A stretch of 64,000 nt of DNA from AP-15 sp963747735 (GCA_963747735.1 CAVVGE010000012.1:1-64000); one strand, 5' to 3'; positions 39,303 through 49,174 are shown, numbered from the stretch's first letter. Notes: generated by a model from the sequence alone, not told the origin. A program made the numbers and translations.

Positions 39303-39830
39303 CTACTTGGCCGGCACCATTCCCGCCTTGGCCATCAGCTCCTCCTTGCGCGTGGCCATTCGCGCCCCCAATCCGGATACATCCATATCCGAGCTCTCGA
39401 CCTCGGGGAAAAGCTCCTCTTCCTCTTCCTTGACATGATGTTTGATCTGCTCGCCAAGGACGGTAATCTTGGCGTCGTACAGATCATCGCCAACCTGCAT
39501 CGCCTCGATCTCCGCGATCAGGTGCTTGGCGCCGGCATGCTCGACGAGTGATTCGTTAAGCAGATCTTCATCTCCGGTCGCTTTGCGAGCCGCCGGATAA
39601 AACATTTCTTCCTCGATTTGCGTGTGGACCTTCAAGGCCGAGCAGATCTTCTCGGCAAGAGCGGCCTTGGCATGGTCATCCTCCAGGTCTTCGTATTCCT
39701 CGAAATAATCCTCGACCTCGCGATGGTCCTGTTTCAGCAGCCCGATAGCCGAACCGAGCGCCGCGCGCGGCGAGCGCGTGGCTTTCCGCACCGCCGCGCG
39801 TTTGGACTTCGTCTTTGCATTCGTTGGCAT
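39303..39830 (-). CDS. Hemerythrin HHE-domain protein
   Basis: 175 residues, intact, with GGAG upstream of the ATG at 39830. A basic N-terminal tail is followed by the four-helix hemerythrin core: QDHREVEDYFEEYEDLEDDH, VHTQIEEEMFYPAARK, EHAGAKHLIAEIEAMQ and HHVKEEEEELFPEVE supply the histidines and glutamates of a di-iron site. Such proteins bind oxygen or handle oxidative or nitrosative stress in the cytoplasm. Stands alone, followed by a strong hairpin. Confidence 0.9.
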   Translation of the reverse strand: MPTNAKTKSKRAAVRKATRSPRAALGSAIGLLKQDHREVEDYFEEYEDLEDDHAKAALAEKICSALKVHTQIEEEMFYPAARKATGDEDLLNESLVEHAGAKHLIAEIEAMQVGDDLYDAKITVLGEQIKHHVKEEEEELFPEVESSDMDVSGLGARMATRKEELMAKAGMVPAK

Positions 39831-39975
39831 TCAAAATCTCCGGGGAAGGATGGGCTGGCGTTACGAGAACCACCTCCCGCGCGGCGCGTTCCATCGCGCG
39901 GTTCGGGAGCCAGCAGGGGGTTATTTGTGGCAGAGGGAACCGGAAGGCGCTTTCCACCATTTGTTTGCACCTGCA

Positions 39976-40150
39976 TTGAAAGGTGTTGAGCATGCGCACC
40001 GGCTACTCCTCGGGGCGGCGCTTGTCCTGCTGACCGGTGGGGCATTCGCCCAGCAGGCGATGCCGCCGGCTGCGAACGGGCCGCAGAACAGCGCCGTCAA
40101 CACGTCAAATAAACCCCCGCCATCCGCGCCCGTCGCCGGCAGCAACCATG
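39976..40150 (+). pseudogene. Truncated small secreted protein
   Basis: From a TTG at 39976 the frame gives a signal peptide (LLLGAALVLLTGGAFAQQAM) and a short proline-rich part ending SAPVAGSN. This resembles the start of rhizobial secreted proteins that read PGAPVxGANSFTEGQ, but the pattern breaks off at about 40150. The sequence to 40312 holds no gene that I recognise. Confidence 0.4.
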
Positions 40151-40312
40151 GGCGGAACCGCCGGGCAGCGTTGGGGTGCCTGATTGTGATGGACCCGCCG
40201 CCACATCTGAGGCGGCGGAGGCTTCGGCGGGGCTTTCTTCGCTCTCGCGACGTAAATGCCGACGATCCCCTTGTCGTCGCCGCCGCGCGTGGCTCGTTAT
40301 TGCGGATTTATG

Positions 40313-41203
40313 GCCGTCGAGCGAGTTGCTCACAACCCCGGCGCCTACCACCCTGATGTCGTCGTCGCTGACCTGCTCAACAATCTCGGTGTCCTTTACG
40401 GGAATACGGGCCGCGTCGCCGACGCCGAGAAGGCCCTCAGCGAGGCGCTGACCATCCGCCACGACCTCGCCGCCCACGACCCCGCCGCCTACCGGCCTGA
40501 TGTCGCCCAATCGCTCAATAATCTCGGAAACCTCTACCGCGAAACCGGTCGCGTCGCTGACGCCGAGAAAGCCTACAGCGAGGCGCTGACCATCCGCCGC
40601 GACCTCGCCGCCCACGACCCCGCCGCCTACCGGCCCGATGTCGCCGAGACGCTGGACAATCTCGGAGACCTCTACGGTGAAACGGGCCTCGTCGCTGACG
40701 CCGAGAAGGCCTACAGCGAGGCGCTGACCATCCGCCGCGACCTCGCCGCCCACAACCCCGCCGCCTACCGGCCATCTGTCGCTGGCTTGCTCAACAATCT
40801 CGGAGCCCTTTACGAGAACACGGGTCGCGTCGCTGACGCCGAGAAAGCCTACAGCGAGGCGCTGACCATCCGCCGCGACCTCGCCGCCCACGACCCCGCC
40901 GCCTACCGGCCCGATGTCGCCGAGACGCTGGACAATCTCGGAGACCTCTACGGTGAAACGGGCCTCGTCGCTGACGCCGAGAAGGCCTACAGCGAGGCGC
41001 TGACCATCCGCCGCAACCTCGCCGCCCACGACCCCGGCGCCCGGCCCGATGTCGCCCAAACACTCTACAATCTCGGACTCCTCTACAGCGTCACCGGCCG
41101 CGTCACCGACGCCGAAAAAGCCTTCAGCGAGGCGCTGACGATCTATCGCGACCTCACTTTCCAGAAATCCGACATATGCCAGCACGATCGCTTCACTCAC
41201 TAA
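40313..41203 (+). CDS. TPR-repeat protein (kinesin light chain-like)
   Basis: About 296 residues from ATG 40313, built of six TPR-like units of 46 residues with the core LNNLGVLYGNTGRVADAEKA and SEALTIRRDLAAHDPAAYRP. No signal peptide, membrane segment or catalytic domain. The beginning coincides with a degraded region, so the original N-terminal domain (often an effector or NTPase in this family) may be missing. TPR arrays mediate protein binding. The antisense strand is also open for over 400 codons because of the strong codon bias, but only this strand has a coherent fold. Confidence 0.7.
   Translation, partial: AVERVAHNPGAYHPDVVVADLLNNLGVLYGNTGRVADAEKALSEALTIRHDLAAHDPAAYRPDVAQSLNNLGNLYRETGRVADAEKAYSEALTIRRDLAAHDPAAYRPDVAETLDNLGDLYGETGLVADAEKAYSEALTIRRDLAAHNPAAYRPSVAGLLNNLGALYENTGRVADAEKAYSEALTIRRDLAAHDPAAYRPDVAETLDNLGDLYGETGLVADAEKAYSEALTIRRNLAAHDPGARPDVAQTLYNLGLLYSVTGRVTDAEKAFSEALTIYRDLTFQKSDICQHDRFTH
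40376..41203 (+). repeat. Six tandem 138-bp units encoding TPRs
   Basis: Unit starts at 40376, 40514, 40652, 40790, 40928 and 41063 (the fifth is one codon shorter). The stretch at about 40546-40735 recurs with no visible difference at 40822-41011, showing a recent duplication of two units (276 bp). Confidence 0.75.
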
Positions 41204-41623
41204 GTTGCTGTCAGAACTTCGAGGCAAATCATCTTCACCCCCACAGCCTGACACTGCACCGCCTTTGGTTTCGCCGCTGCATGTTTCCAGCCGCGTTCTA
41301 AGTGATCGGGAAAGACTATATATTAATTTAGTAGACATCTAAAATGCCTGTCGATATATGCTTTTTTTGTTGCTAAATTTGCTTTGCATTTTTTCTATTC
41401 ATACTAACTTCAGTTCAGAACATTCTTACAATTTTTTCTCAAGGAAGAATAGCCGACAATTGGAAACCCACTCCTGCCGCCCCGCCAGTGCGGCGAAGGC
41501 TGTTACCGTACAGAATTCTTGAAAGTCTCTGGGCTCGAACGGTCTTCCTCATTTTCCAGATGACCGATTTGCCGCCATTTTTGACACCGTGCCGCCGCCG
41601 TGCGACCGAGAAAGCCGCAGGCT
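41204..41623. other. AT-rich island between the TPR and RTX genes
   Basis: Non-coding. 41300-41455 is strikingly AT-rich (TATATATTAATTTAG, T-runs of seven and six) in an otherwise GC-rich window. Could hold promoters or a silenced (H-NS-like/MucR-like bound) region; no specific element recognised. Confidence 0.35.
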
Positions 41624-41733
41624 GGCGCCTCTATTTCGATGCCGAGGGCAGCGCCGCCAGCCCGCACCGTCAGCTCGTCGTCCCACTCGCCAACCATCCC
41701 GCCATCGGCGCGAGCAACCTGTTTTTTGTTTGA
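41624..41733 (+). pseudogene. Tail fragment of an RTX-like protein
   Basis: Encodes RLYFDAEGSAASPHRQLVVP and LANHPAIGASNLFFV, then stop. It is nearly the same as the end of the large RTX-like protein at 44.9-45.0 kb, at both protein and DNA level. Only the last ~36 codons remain; the upstream part of the frame to 41488 shows no RTX pattern. Confidence 0.65.
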
Positions 41734-41820
41734 TAGACCCGCGCGCATGTGACGATGGTCACGGACCGTCGCCGGCCGCGGTGATAGAAGGCGGGCGGGG
41801 GCGGCTCTTGGGAGGCGGCG

Positions 41821-44800
41821 ATGCGGACCCTGTACGGCGCCTATCCAAACGGCTTTCGCCCGAACGGCGCGTTCGGCGACGATCCGCTGACCATCGCCAG
41901 CGGCGGCTCGATCTCGTCGGTTAACGACGGGATCGCGCTCGATTGCCAAAGTCCGTTCAAGAATTTCGCATTTTATTGGGACGTGACCAATTACGGCCGG
42001 ATCACGGCCCAAGGCTTCCCCTCCACCGGCGTTGTGCTGCAGGATGGCGGGAGTCTGGTCAATGGCGCCAGCACCGCGACCGGGGCCTATATTTCGGGCA
42101 GCTATCGCGGAATCTCGATGCCCGACGGCGGCGGCGCGGTGGTGAATTACGGCACCATAGCGGTGAGCTTAGAAAACAGCGTCGGCGTTTATCTGCCGGT
42201 CGGCGGAAACGTCAAAAACTTCGGCTTGATTCGGGGGCCGGGCACCGAGATCGAGATTGGTGGGGCGGGCGGAACGGTCGCGAATTACGGAACGGTCGGA
42301 CAGGCAAGCGCCGGGACCGGCATATATCTGCCCAACGGCGGCACCGTTATCAACGGCTCGTCGGCGGCAAGGGCCGCATCGATCGCAACCGGCGCCGAGG
42401 GTTTCGGGGTCGAAGCCTTCAATGGTGCCGGCATCATAAACAATTCCGGTACGATCGCGGCGGGCTTCGATGGGATTTTACTCAATTCCGGAGGAACCAT
42501 CACCAATTCCGGCAGCGTGCTCGGCGCCGAAATCGCAATCAATCTCGGCGGCTCGGCTACGCTAACGAACCGCGGCACGATTTTCGGCAACGGCACCGCA
42601 TCCTTTGGGGTCGTTTTCAATGCGAGCACCGGCGGCGACTTTCTCAGCAACGCCGGAACCGGCGATATCGCCGGCACCAAGTTCGGGGTCTACGCCAACG
42701 TCGGGTCGATGACCGTGGTCAATACCGCCCGGATCGAGAATGGCGTCGTGCTCAAGGAGGACGGCAAGGTCACGAACGGCCGGTCCGGCTCGACCCGGGG
42801 GCACATCACCGGGGCGGCTTTTGGCGTCTACATGCCGCGGGGCGGAACCCTCGTCAATTTCGGCATGATCACCGGCTATGGCATGGCCGGGATCGGCGTC
42901 TCGCTGGAAGGTCCGTTGGCCGCCACGACCACCGCGGCCAGCACGGTGACGAATGCGGGCACGATCACCGGCGCGGGCGGGACCGCCATCGCCTTTGGCG
43001 ACGGCAACGATCGGCTGATCGTCGATGCCGGCGCCAAATTCGACGATGTTGTCAGCGGCGCCGGCGGCGCCAACGAAATCGATTTTCGCAAAACCGGCAC
43101 CATGCATCTCGACCCCGAATATGTCGGCTTTTCGATTGTTCGCCTCGGCAACGGCGCGGCTGACCGGCTGAGCTTGAGCGAGCTTAATTTCACTGCAATC
43201 GCCGGCAACGCGATCACGGTCTATGGCGGCAATGCCGGCAGCACGGTCGATGCCGACGGCTTTGCCGGGAAGCACCGGCTCCTATATTTCGGCACGCGCG
43301 GCAAGGACCGGGTGACCGGCGGCGGCGGCAACGACAGGTTCACATTCGCCGCGCCGGGGCTGACCGCCGCCGACGCCATCGCCGGCAATGGCGGCAGCGA
43401 CGCGATTGCGATCACCACCGGCGGCACCCTCAACCCGGCCGGGGTGACCGGGGTCGAGACCGTTCGTCTGGCCGGCGCCGAGGCCGACAGCCTGGTTCTG
43501 ACCGACGGCAATTTCGTCGGCGTCGCCGGCCACACCATCACGCTCTTTGGCGGTCGTGCCGGCGACACCATCGACGCCGCCAAGCTCTCGGCCGCGAACC
43601 GGATCGTCGCCTTTGGCGGCAGGGGACCGGACCAGTTCACCGGCGGCGCCGGCAACGACCGGTTTTCCGTCGCCGCGATGGGGCTGACCAGCGCCGACCA
43701 TATCGCAGGCGGCGCCGGGTTAGACGAGCTCGACCTTACGGGCGCCGGCAGCTCGGCACTCGCCGGGATCAGCGGCATCGAAACCATCCGCCTGTCCGGC
43801 GCCGCGGCAGATACGGTGGTGCTCGGGAACGGCAATTTTGCCGGGATCAACGGCAATGTCGTCACCGTCATCGGCGGCAGCACCGGCGACACCGTCTTTG
43901 CCGATACAGTTGCGGCAGCGCATCGGGTCGGGTTTGTCGGCGGCGCCGGCTCCGATTTGTTTTTTGGCGGCAACGGCAACGACACCTTCAGATTTGCCGC
44001 GGCGAATTTGACCGCAGCGGATACGGTGCAAGGTGCGGGCGGCAGCGACCGGCTGACTTTAACGACGGGCGGCACCGCGAGCGCGATCGGCGTTAATGGC
44101 ATCGAAACCTATGCGCTCGCCGCTGCCGCGGCCGACACGATTACGCTCGGCAACGGCAATTTTGCCGGGATCACCGGGAGCGCGATTACCGTCATCGCCG
44201 GCGGCGCCGGCGACACTGTCGATGCCCGGGCAGTGCAGGCACCGCACCGGGTGGTGTTTGTCGGCGGCGCCGGTGCGGACCTGTTCACCGGTGGCGCCGG
44301 CGCCGACACCTTCGAATCCACCACCACCGACCTTGGCAGCAACGACCGGCTGCGGGGTGCCGGCGGCAGTGATCGCCTTGTGCTGGAGAGCTCGGGCACG
44401 ATCGCGAATTTCGGAGTCTTCGCCGGAATCGAGACGATCGTTTTGGCGAGCGCCGGCAGGAACACGTTGGTGTTGAAAGATGGGAATTTCGGCGCGGTGA
44501 CCGGCAGGACGATCACGGTGCTGGGCGGCAATGTCGGCAACACAATCGATGCCTCGGCCTTGACCGGAACGAACCAAATCATCGCAGTCGGCGGCACGGG
44601 CTCGGATCGCTTTAAGGGCGGCGAAGGCGCCGATACCTTGACCGCCGGCGGGCATGCGGCAATGACCGGCGGTGGCGGCGCCGATGTGTTTGTCTTCAAG
44701 AGCCCCGGCACGGCCGCCAACCGGGTCACCAACAGGGTCGCTGACTTCACGCGGGCCCAGGGCGACAAGCTCGCCTTCTCCAACAGCGGGTTTCATCTCG

Positions 44801-45027
44801 GCCTGTCGAAGGCGAGCACGATACCGAAAGCCCTTTCGTCCGGTCTGTTCTCGCCAAAGACCAACGGTACGTTCGACAAGCCCGGCGAGCGCTTTGCCTA
44901 CGACAACAGCACCGGGCGCCTCTATTCCGACGCCGACGGCAGTGACGCCAGCGACCACCGTCAGCTCGTCGCCACTGTCGCCAACCACCCGGCCATCGGC
45001 GCGAGCAACCTGTTTTTTGTGTTATAG
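41821..45027 (+). CDS. Large RTX-like calcium-binding, probably type I-secreted protein
   Basis: 1,068 residues, intact, with GGGAGG just before the ATG at 41821. No N-terminal signal peptide. Residues 1-400 are beta-helix-like with recurring NxGTI and GxGIYLPNGGTV steps. From about 490 come five 108-residue units, each with a glycine/aspartate loop (FTGGAGNDRFSVAA, FFGGNGNDTFRFAA, FTGGAGADTF) and GIETxxL and GNFxGxxGxxITV segments, typical of RTX-type calcium sites. The C-terminus (RLYSDADGSDASDHRQLVAT, NHPAIGASNLFFVL) is the likely secretion signal for a type I exporter; no exporter genes are in the window. Probably a surface or extracellular matrix protein. Confidence 0.8.
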   Translation: MRTLYGAYPNGFRPNGAFGDDPLTIASGGSISSVNDGIALDCQSPFKNFAFYWDVTNYGRITAQGFPSTGVVLQDGGSLVNGASTATGAYISGSYRGISMPDGGGAVVNYGTIAVSLENSVGVYLPVGGNVKNFGLIRGPGTEIEIGGAGGTVANYGTVGQASAGTGIYLPNGGTVINGSSAARAASIATGAEGFGVEAFNGAGIINNSGTIAAGFDGILLNSGGTITNSGSVLGAEIAINLGGSATLTNRGTIFGNGTASFGVVFNASTGGDFLSNAGTGDIAGTKFGVYANVGSMTVVNTARIENGVVLKEDGKVTNGRSGSTRGHITGAAFGVYMPRGGTLVNFGMITGYGMAGIGVSLEGPLAATTTAASTVTNAGTITGAGGTAIAFGDGNDRLIVDAGAKFDDVVSGAGGANEIDFRKTGTMHLDPEYVGFSIVRLGNGAADRLSLSELNFTAIAGNAITVYGGNAGSTVDADGFAGKHRLLYFGTRGKDRVTGGGGNDRFTFAAPGLTAADAIAGNGGSDAIAITTGGTLNPAGVTGVETVRLAGAEADSLVLTDGNFVGVAGHTITLFGGRAGDTIDAAKLSAANRIVAFGGRGPDQFTGGAGNDRFSVAAMGLTSADHIAGGAGLDELDLTGAGSSALAGISGIETIRLSGAAADTVVLGNGNFAGINGNVVTVIGGSTGDTVFADTVAAAHRVGFVGGAGSDLFFGGNGNDTFRFAAANLTAADTVQGAGGSDRLTLTTGGTASAIGVNGIETYALAAAAADTITLGNGNFAGITGSAITVIAGGAGDTVDARAVQAPHRVVFVGGAGADLFTGGAGADTFESTTTDLGSNDRLRGAGGSDRLVLESSGTIANFGVFAGIETIVLASAGRNTLVLKDGNFGAVTGRTITVLGGNVGNTIDASALTGTNQIIAVGGTGSDRFKGGEGADTLTAGGHAAMTGGGGADVFVFKSPGTAANRVTNRVADFTRAQGDKLAFSNSGFHLGLSKASTIPKALSSGLFSPKTNGTFDKPGERFAYDNSTGRLYSDADGSDASDHRQLVATVANHPAIGASNLFFVL

Positions 45028-45109
45028 CCGCTTTGAGCCGTGTGAAAGAAGTCACAGACCGGCGCTCGTCGATGCGGGTCAGCAGGTGTGTCTTGCCCGA
45101 GCCGACCAG

Positions 45110-45350
45110 TCCGGCGCCAACGATGCGGATGCCATCGAGCTGTTGGCCGAGCGGCGGCGCACGGCGCTGCAGATCGAGATGCACCTCACCCGCCTCGGCG
45201 AGAAGCGCGTTTCTGTCGAGGTTGTCGAGCAGGTGCTGTCGCGTGCCATCGACGAACTCGAGCCGACGCTGACCCGCAACGGCTACGACGCACCGGCGCT
45301 GACCGTGCTGCTCCGGGCCAAGCCCGCCGAGGTGCGCGATTTCCTGGCGG
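45110..45350 (+). pseudogene. TniB/ExeA-like transposition ATPase, C-terminal fragment
   Basis: The plus strand reads RRTALQIEMHLTRLGEKRVS, VEVVEQVLSRAIDELEPTLT and RNGYDAPALTVLLRAKPAEV, the end of the AAA ATPase that serves Mu/TniA-type transposases. A second, better preserved fragment lies at 49490-49921. The ATP-binding part is missing. Confidence 0.6.
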
Positions 45351-45354
45351 GAAC

Positions 45355-45694
45355 GATGATGACGTTGGCCCAAAACCGGCGACCGTCTTTGTGCACCTGC
45401 CAGCCCTCGCCCTCGAACCTACCCTCGCTGGCCGCCGTGGCGAGGGCCTTTGCGGGCAATCCCTTTGCGCGGTCTTCCTCCCTGTAGAACCGCGAGAAAA
45501 TGCTCGCCGATTGATTTTTCGGCTTCCTTATAGCCTTTGATCCGGCGTGCACCGGGGTTCCAGCTCGTTATGAAGCCATCCGGATCAACCATATAGATGA
45601 CGTAATCGGTCACCGCCTCGACCAAGAGGCGGCAGCGCCCCTCTTCGGGGACGGTATCGATAAATCTGCCAGGCGAGGCCGATTGCGGCCGCAT
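45355..45694 (-). pseudogene. PAS-domain sensor protein fragment
   Basis: The minus strand gives CRLLVEAVTDYVIYMVDPDG, FITSWNPGARRIKGYKEAEK and, after a shift near 45502 (one extra T), FSRFYREEDRAKGLPAKALA and EGEGWQVHKDGRRFWANVII. This is one PAS domain as found at the start of many histidine kinases. It stops abruptly at about 45355 against the ATPase fragment, so the kinase part is lost. Confidence 0.65.
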
Positions 45695-45928
45695 CCCCCG
45701 CCCTTAGGCGGACATCGGGTCTCGTGCGAGATTTCCTTGTGAATGATCGCGGACTCAAGAGCCTCTTCGAGAGGCCGGTCGAGATTTTGGAGATGGACGG
45801 GTCAGCGCCGCAATTTCGTCAAGGTCGGGAGCCTCGAATCTCGGACGACCGGCGAGAGGTTGGCGTTTGCGCTTGCGCGAATTGACCGATCGTCTCTCAC
45901 CCCAAGCGCTCCTGCTCGTGACATCTCG

Positions 45929-47866
45929 GTGTCTGGCGCGCGGCAAGGGCGAAGCGGACGACATCGGCTGTTGACGTTCCGGATCGCGATAACGGCCGCT
46001 GTGATGGCGCTCGTCGCGGCGCTCGCGGCGTGTATGTTGGTGATTTAGATCGCGACTTTTCATGCGGCGGCACGCGCGGCGGCGTCCTCCGCGATGGCTG
46101 CGGCCAGCGCCAACACCCGCAATCACCTCGAGGCCGACGTGTCGCAGCTCGGCTCCGTCGTTCGGGTTCTGGCGGCAGATCCCGCTCTCGCCGCTTCGGA
46201 CCAGAGGAGCGAAAACGACAACGCCATCGTTCTGTTCAAAGCCGCGCTGCGCGAAGTGCCGCAGGCGGACAGCTTCTACGTCGGCTATGGCAATGGCTGC
46301 TGGCTGCAGGTGCGGCGCGTCGACGTCCTCGACCCGAACGAACGCCGTAAGCTCGGGGCGCCACCCGCGTCCGTTTGGAATATCAATCTGGTGCGCCCGA
46401 TGCCCGCCGGAGCTTTGCCGATGCGGCGCATCTTCGAAGACGGCGAAGACCACAAGATCGCAGCGCTCGATCTGCCGGGGTACGGCTATGACACGCGCAA
46501 GCGGGACTGGTATCGCGACACGACGGACGCGGACCGGCCGCTCGTCTCCTCGCCCTACGCTTCGTTCAGCATCAGCACGCCGATGGTCACGCTGAGCGCA
46601 CCGCTGCGCGGCGAGGTACCAGGCGTCGTCGCCGCAGATCTCAAGCTCGACACGTTCAGCGAGTTGGTCCAGGCGCAGCGCCCCGGCGCGCATGGCACGG
46701 CTGTCGTCTTCGACGAGTTCGGCGCGCTGATCGCCTATCCCGATTTTGCCCGGCTCGTGCGCGGCGCGCCGTCGCATTCTACCGATCCACAGCTTCCAAA
46801 CATCGGCGCGATCCGCACCGGACTCGTCGGCGCGGTGATGCGGCGATGGGACGGCAGCGACAGTTATGACGGCAGCGTTCGCGGCAACGACGGACGACGA
46901 TACCTGTTTCGTCTGCGGAAATTTTCTCGCGGCGACCAATTCAGCGGCTACTCGCTGCTGCTGGCGGCGGAAGACGATTTCGCGCAGCAGGTGCGCAGTT
47001 TGCAGATCAAAGGAATCATTATCGCACTTTTCGCCGGCGGTTGCTTCGTCCCGCTGGTGTGGATCTTCGGCGGCCGGATGTCGACCGCGCTGCAGCGGAT
47101 CACGGGTCAGGCAAGCCGGCTACAAGCGCTGGCGGCGCCCGACGATGCGCCGGTCACCTCGCGGATCGCGGAAATTCACGAGCTCGGCAGGGTCATGGCG
47201 GTCGCGCGGCGCAGCATTTGGTCCTTTGCCCGCTTTGTCCCGAAAGACATTGTCAAAGGCATCATCGACGGCTCGATTTCGACCGAGCTCGGCGGGGTCC
47301 GGCAGGAAATTACGATCCTCTTCACCGACGTCACGAATTTCACCGGAATTGCCGAACGAGCCGACCCCGACCGATTGATGATCCAGACCTCGCGCCATTT
47401 CACGGCCTTGACGCAAGCGTTTCTTGCCGAGGGCGGGACCGTGGACAAGTACATTGGCGATTCGGTGATGGTTTTTTGGAACGCTCCCCATCCGCAACCC
47501 GATCATGTCGCGCGGGCCTGTCGCGCGGCGCTTGCCGCCAGGGCGGCCAGCGACGCCCTCAATGCGCAATTCGAAATCGAGAAGCTGCCGCCGTTCTCCG
47601 TGCGTCTCGGCATTCATTCGGGGATTGCGGTCGTCGGAAATGTGGGTTCGGCGGAGCGCATGAATTACACCGTTCTCGGCAACAGCGTGAACCTGGCGGC
47701 CCGCCTCGAAGGGCTGAACAAAGAATACCGGACGACGATCCTCGTCAGCGAGGCGGTCCGCGACCGCGCCGAGCATCTTTTTCGCTTCAACCCCGTCGCT
47801 TCAGTCGTCGCCAAGGGGATGACGCAGGAAACCCGCGTGTACGAGCTGATCGACGCCGTGACCTGA
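45929..47866 (+). pseudogene. Class III adenylate/guanylate cyclase, in-frame TAG
   Basis: A likely start is GTG 45929. A first membrane helix (LLTFRIAITAAVMALVAALA) is followed by an in-frame TAG at 46046-46048, after which the same frame continues for 600 codons: a periplasmic Cache-like sensor part, a second membrane helix (IKGIIIALFAGGCFVPLVWI), a HAMP-like linker and the cyclase domain with ILFTDVTNFTGIAER, VDKYIGDSVMVFWNAP (metal-binding aspartates) and NYTVLGNSVNLAARLEGLNK. An internal ATG at 46094 could make a product lacking the first helix. Would make cAMP or cGMP in response to an external signal. Whether the TAG is real decides if it is broken. Confidence 0.8.
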
Positions 47867-47881
47867 GAGAGGCGGTGCCCG

Positions 47882-49174
47882 TTACTGCGCCCGGCAGGCG
47901 CCGGTGCCGGGAGGGTCGGGCTGCCAGCACGCAGCACCAGTTTCTGTCAAGAGGCCGTTCAGCGTCTCCGCTTCGCTGTCGAGGACCGGGCGCGGCGGTT
48001 CGCCGTGCAGCACGATCCGCTGGAACGCGTCGATGAAAATCCGATCGAATTCGCCGCCGCGCTCGCCGAGACCCATCGGCGGCGACGCCGGCACCGCGTC
48101 GTTGGCCGCTTGCATCTTTTCAATCGCGGCGTCGGCCATCTGGACGCCCGGGTCGAGGTCCGACGGCATCGCCGCCTTCACCACTGGGAAGAAGCCGACG
48201 ATCCGGGCGGTGACGATCTGTGTTCGCGGCCGGGTCAGATAATCGATCAGCGCCGCAGCACCCTCCGGGTCCGGTGCACCGCTCGGTACGGCGAGCCCGA
48301 CCAGCACCGGCATATAGCCCCGTCCTTCGGGCCCGGCGGGAGCGGGGAAGGCGACGAACGCGTCGGGGTTGCGACGTAGCGCATCAAGCAAGCGGGCGAC
48401 GTGGTCCCAAGCGATCCAGACCTCGCCGGAGAGCAACGGGGGCGCCATGAAATTCCAGCTCGTCGAATTCGGATTGATGCTCTTCCATAAGGCCGCGAAC
48501 CGCGTCCACATCGCTGCGGCTGCCGGCGAGCGGAACGGAACCACGACACCGCCGGTATAGGAGGGGTAAAGGAAACCCTCGAAAAAGCGCTGCATCAGCC
48601 CATGCGGCCCCGCCGGAAACCCGAGCAGCCGCTTGCCGGTGTTCCGATCAACCGCCTCAGCCCAGGCCGCGAGCTGATCGTAGCTGAGCGCGTCGAGGTC
48701 GGCCCCGAGGGGCAGATAGGGCAGCGCTTTTTTGTTGGCGACCATGATGTAGCTCGCCTGCATCCAAGGGATATAACGCTGGTGCGCGGTGCCTAACTTG
48801 CCGAGCAAAAGCAGTCGCTGCGGCATGCCGCGGTCCCTCAGCTTCTGGGCAAGGTTGTCGAGCGGAGCCAAGGCGCCGAGCGGCACGAGCGGCTGCAATT
48901 CCCCAGGCAACGCGCCAAGGACGCTGATCGTATGCGGGCCGCTGCGCTGCTCGGCCGCGACGCGTGCCAGAAACTGCCGCGGAAGCGCGGCGACGTAGTC
49001 AACCTCGCGCGCAAAATCCTTGAGCATCAGGTTGCGCATTCTCTGCGCCTCCGCGATTGGCCGCAGTTGGGTCGACAAAAAGACCAAGGGACCGTTCGAC
49101 GCGGCGTCGCCGATTGCTGTGACGAGCCCCGCGGCGCAAACCAACAAGGCGAGCGGTAACAATATCCTGCGCAC
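47882..49174 (-). CDS. ABC transporter substrate-binding protein (family 1)
   Basis: 430 residues from the GTG at 49174, chosen because GGAGGGAAT stands directly before it and it starts a signal peptide (RRILLPLALLVCAAGLVTAI). The mature part fits extracellular solute-binding proteins for sugars: WMQASYIMVANKKALPYL, GFPAGPHGLMQRFFEGFLYP, LLSGEVWIAWDHVARLLDAL and VGLAVPSGAPDPEGAAALID. Intact. No permease or ATPase genes are nearby, so this is an orphan. Converges with the cyclase gene, the stops being only 15 bases apart. Confidence 0.8.
   Translation of the reverse strand: MRRILLPLALLVCAAGLVTAIGDAASNGPLVFLSTQLRPIAEAQRMRNLMLKDFAREVDYVAALPRQFLARVAAEQRSGPHTISVLGALPGELQPLVPLGALAPLDNLAQKLRDRGMPQRLLLLGKLGTAHQRYIPWMQASYIMVANKKALPYLPLGADLDALSYDQLAAWAEAVDRNTGKRLLGFPAGPHGLMQRFFEGFLYPSYTGGVVVPFRSPAAAAMWTRFAALWKSINPNSTSWNFMAPPLLSGEVWIAWDHVARLLDALRRNPDAFVAFPAPAGPEGRGYMPVLVGLAVPSGAPDPEGAAALIDYLTRPRTQIVTARIVGFFPVVKAAMPSDLDPGVQMADAAIEKMQAANDAVPASPPMGLGERGGEFDRIFIDAFQRIVLHGEPPRPVLDSEAETLNGLLTETGAACWQPDPPGTGACRAQ

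Noticed and set aside
40097..41338. 413-codon minus-strand repeat protein
   Set aside because: Repeats on this strand only mirror the TPR units of the plus strand, which fit a known fold.
43320..44720. Evenly spaced repeats resembling a CRISPR-like array
   Set aside because: Units are 324 bp, coding and diverged; they encode RTX-type domains.
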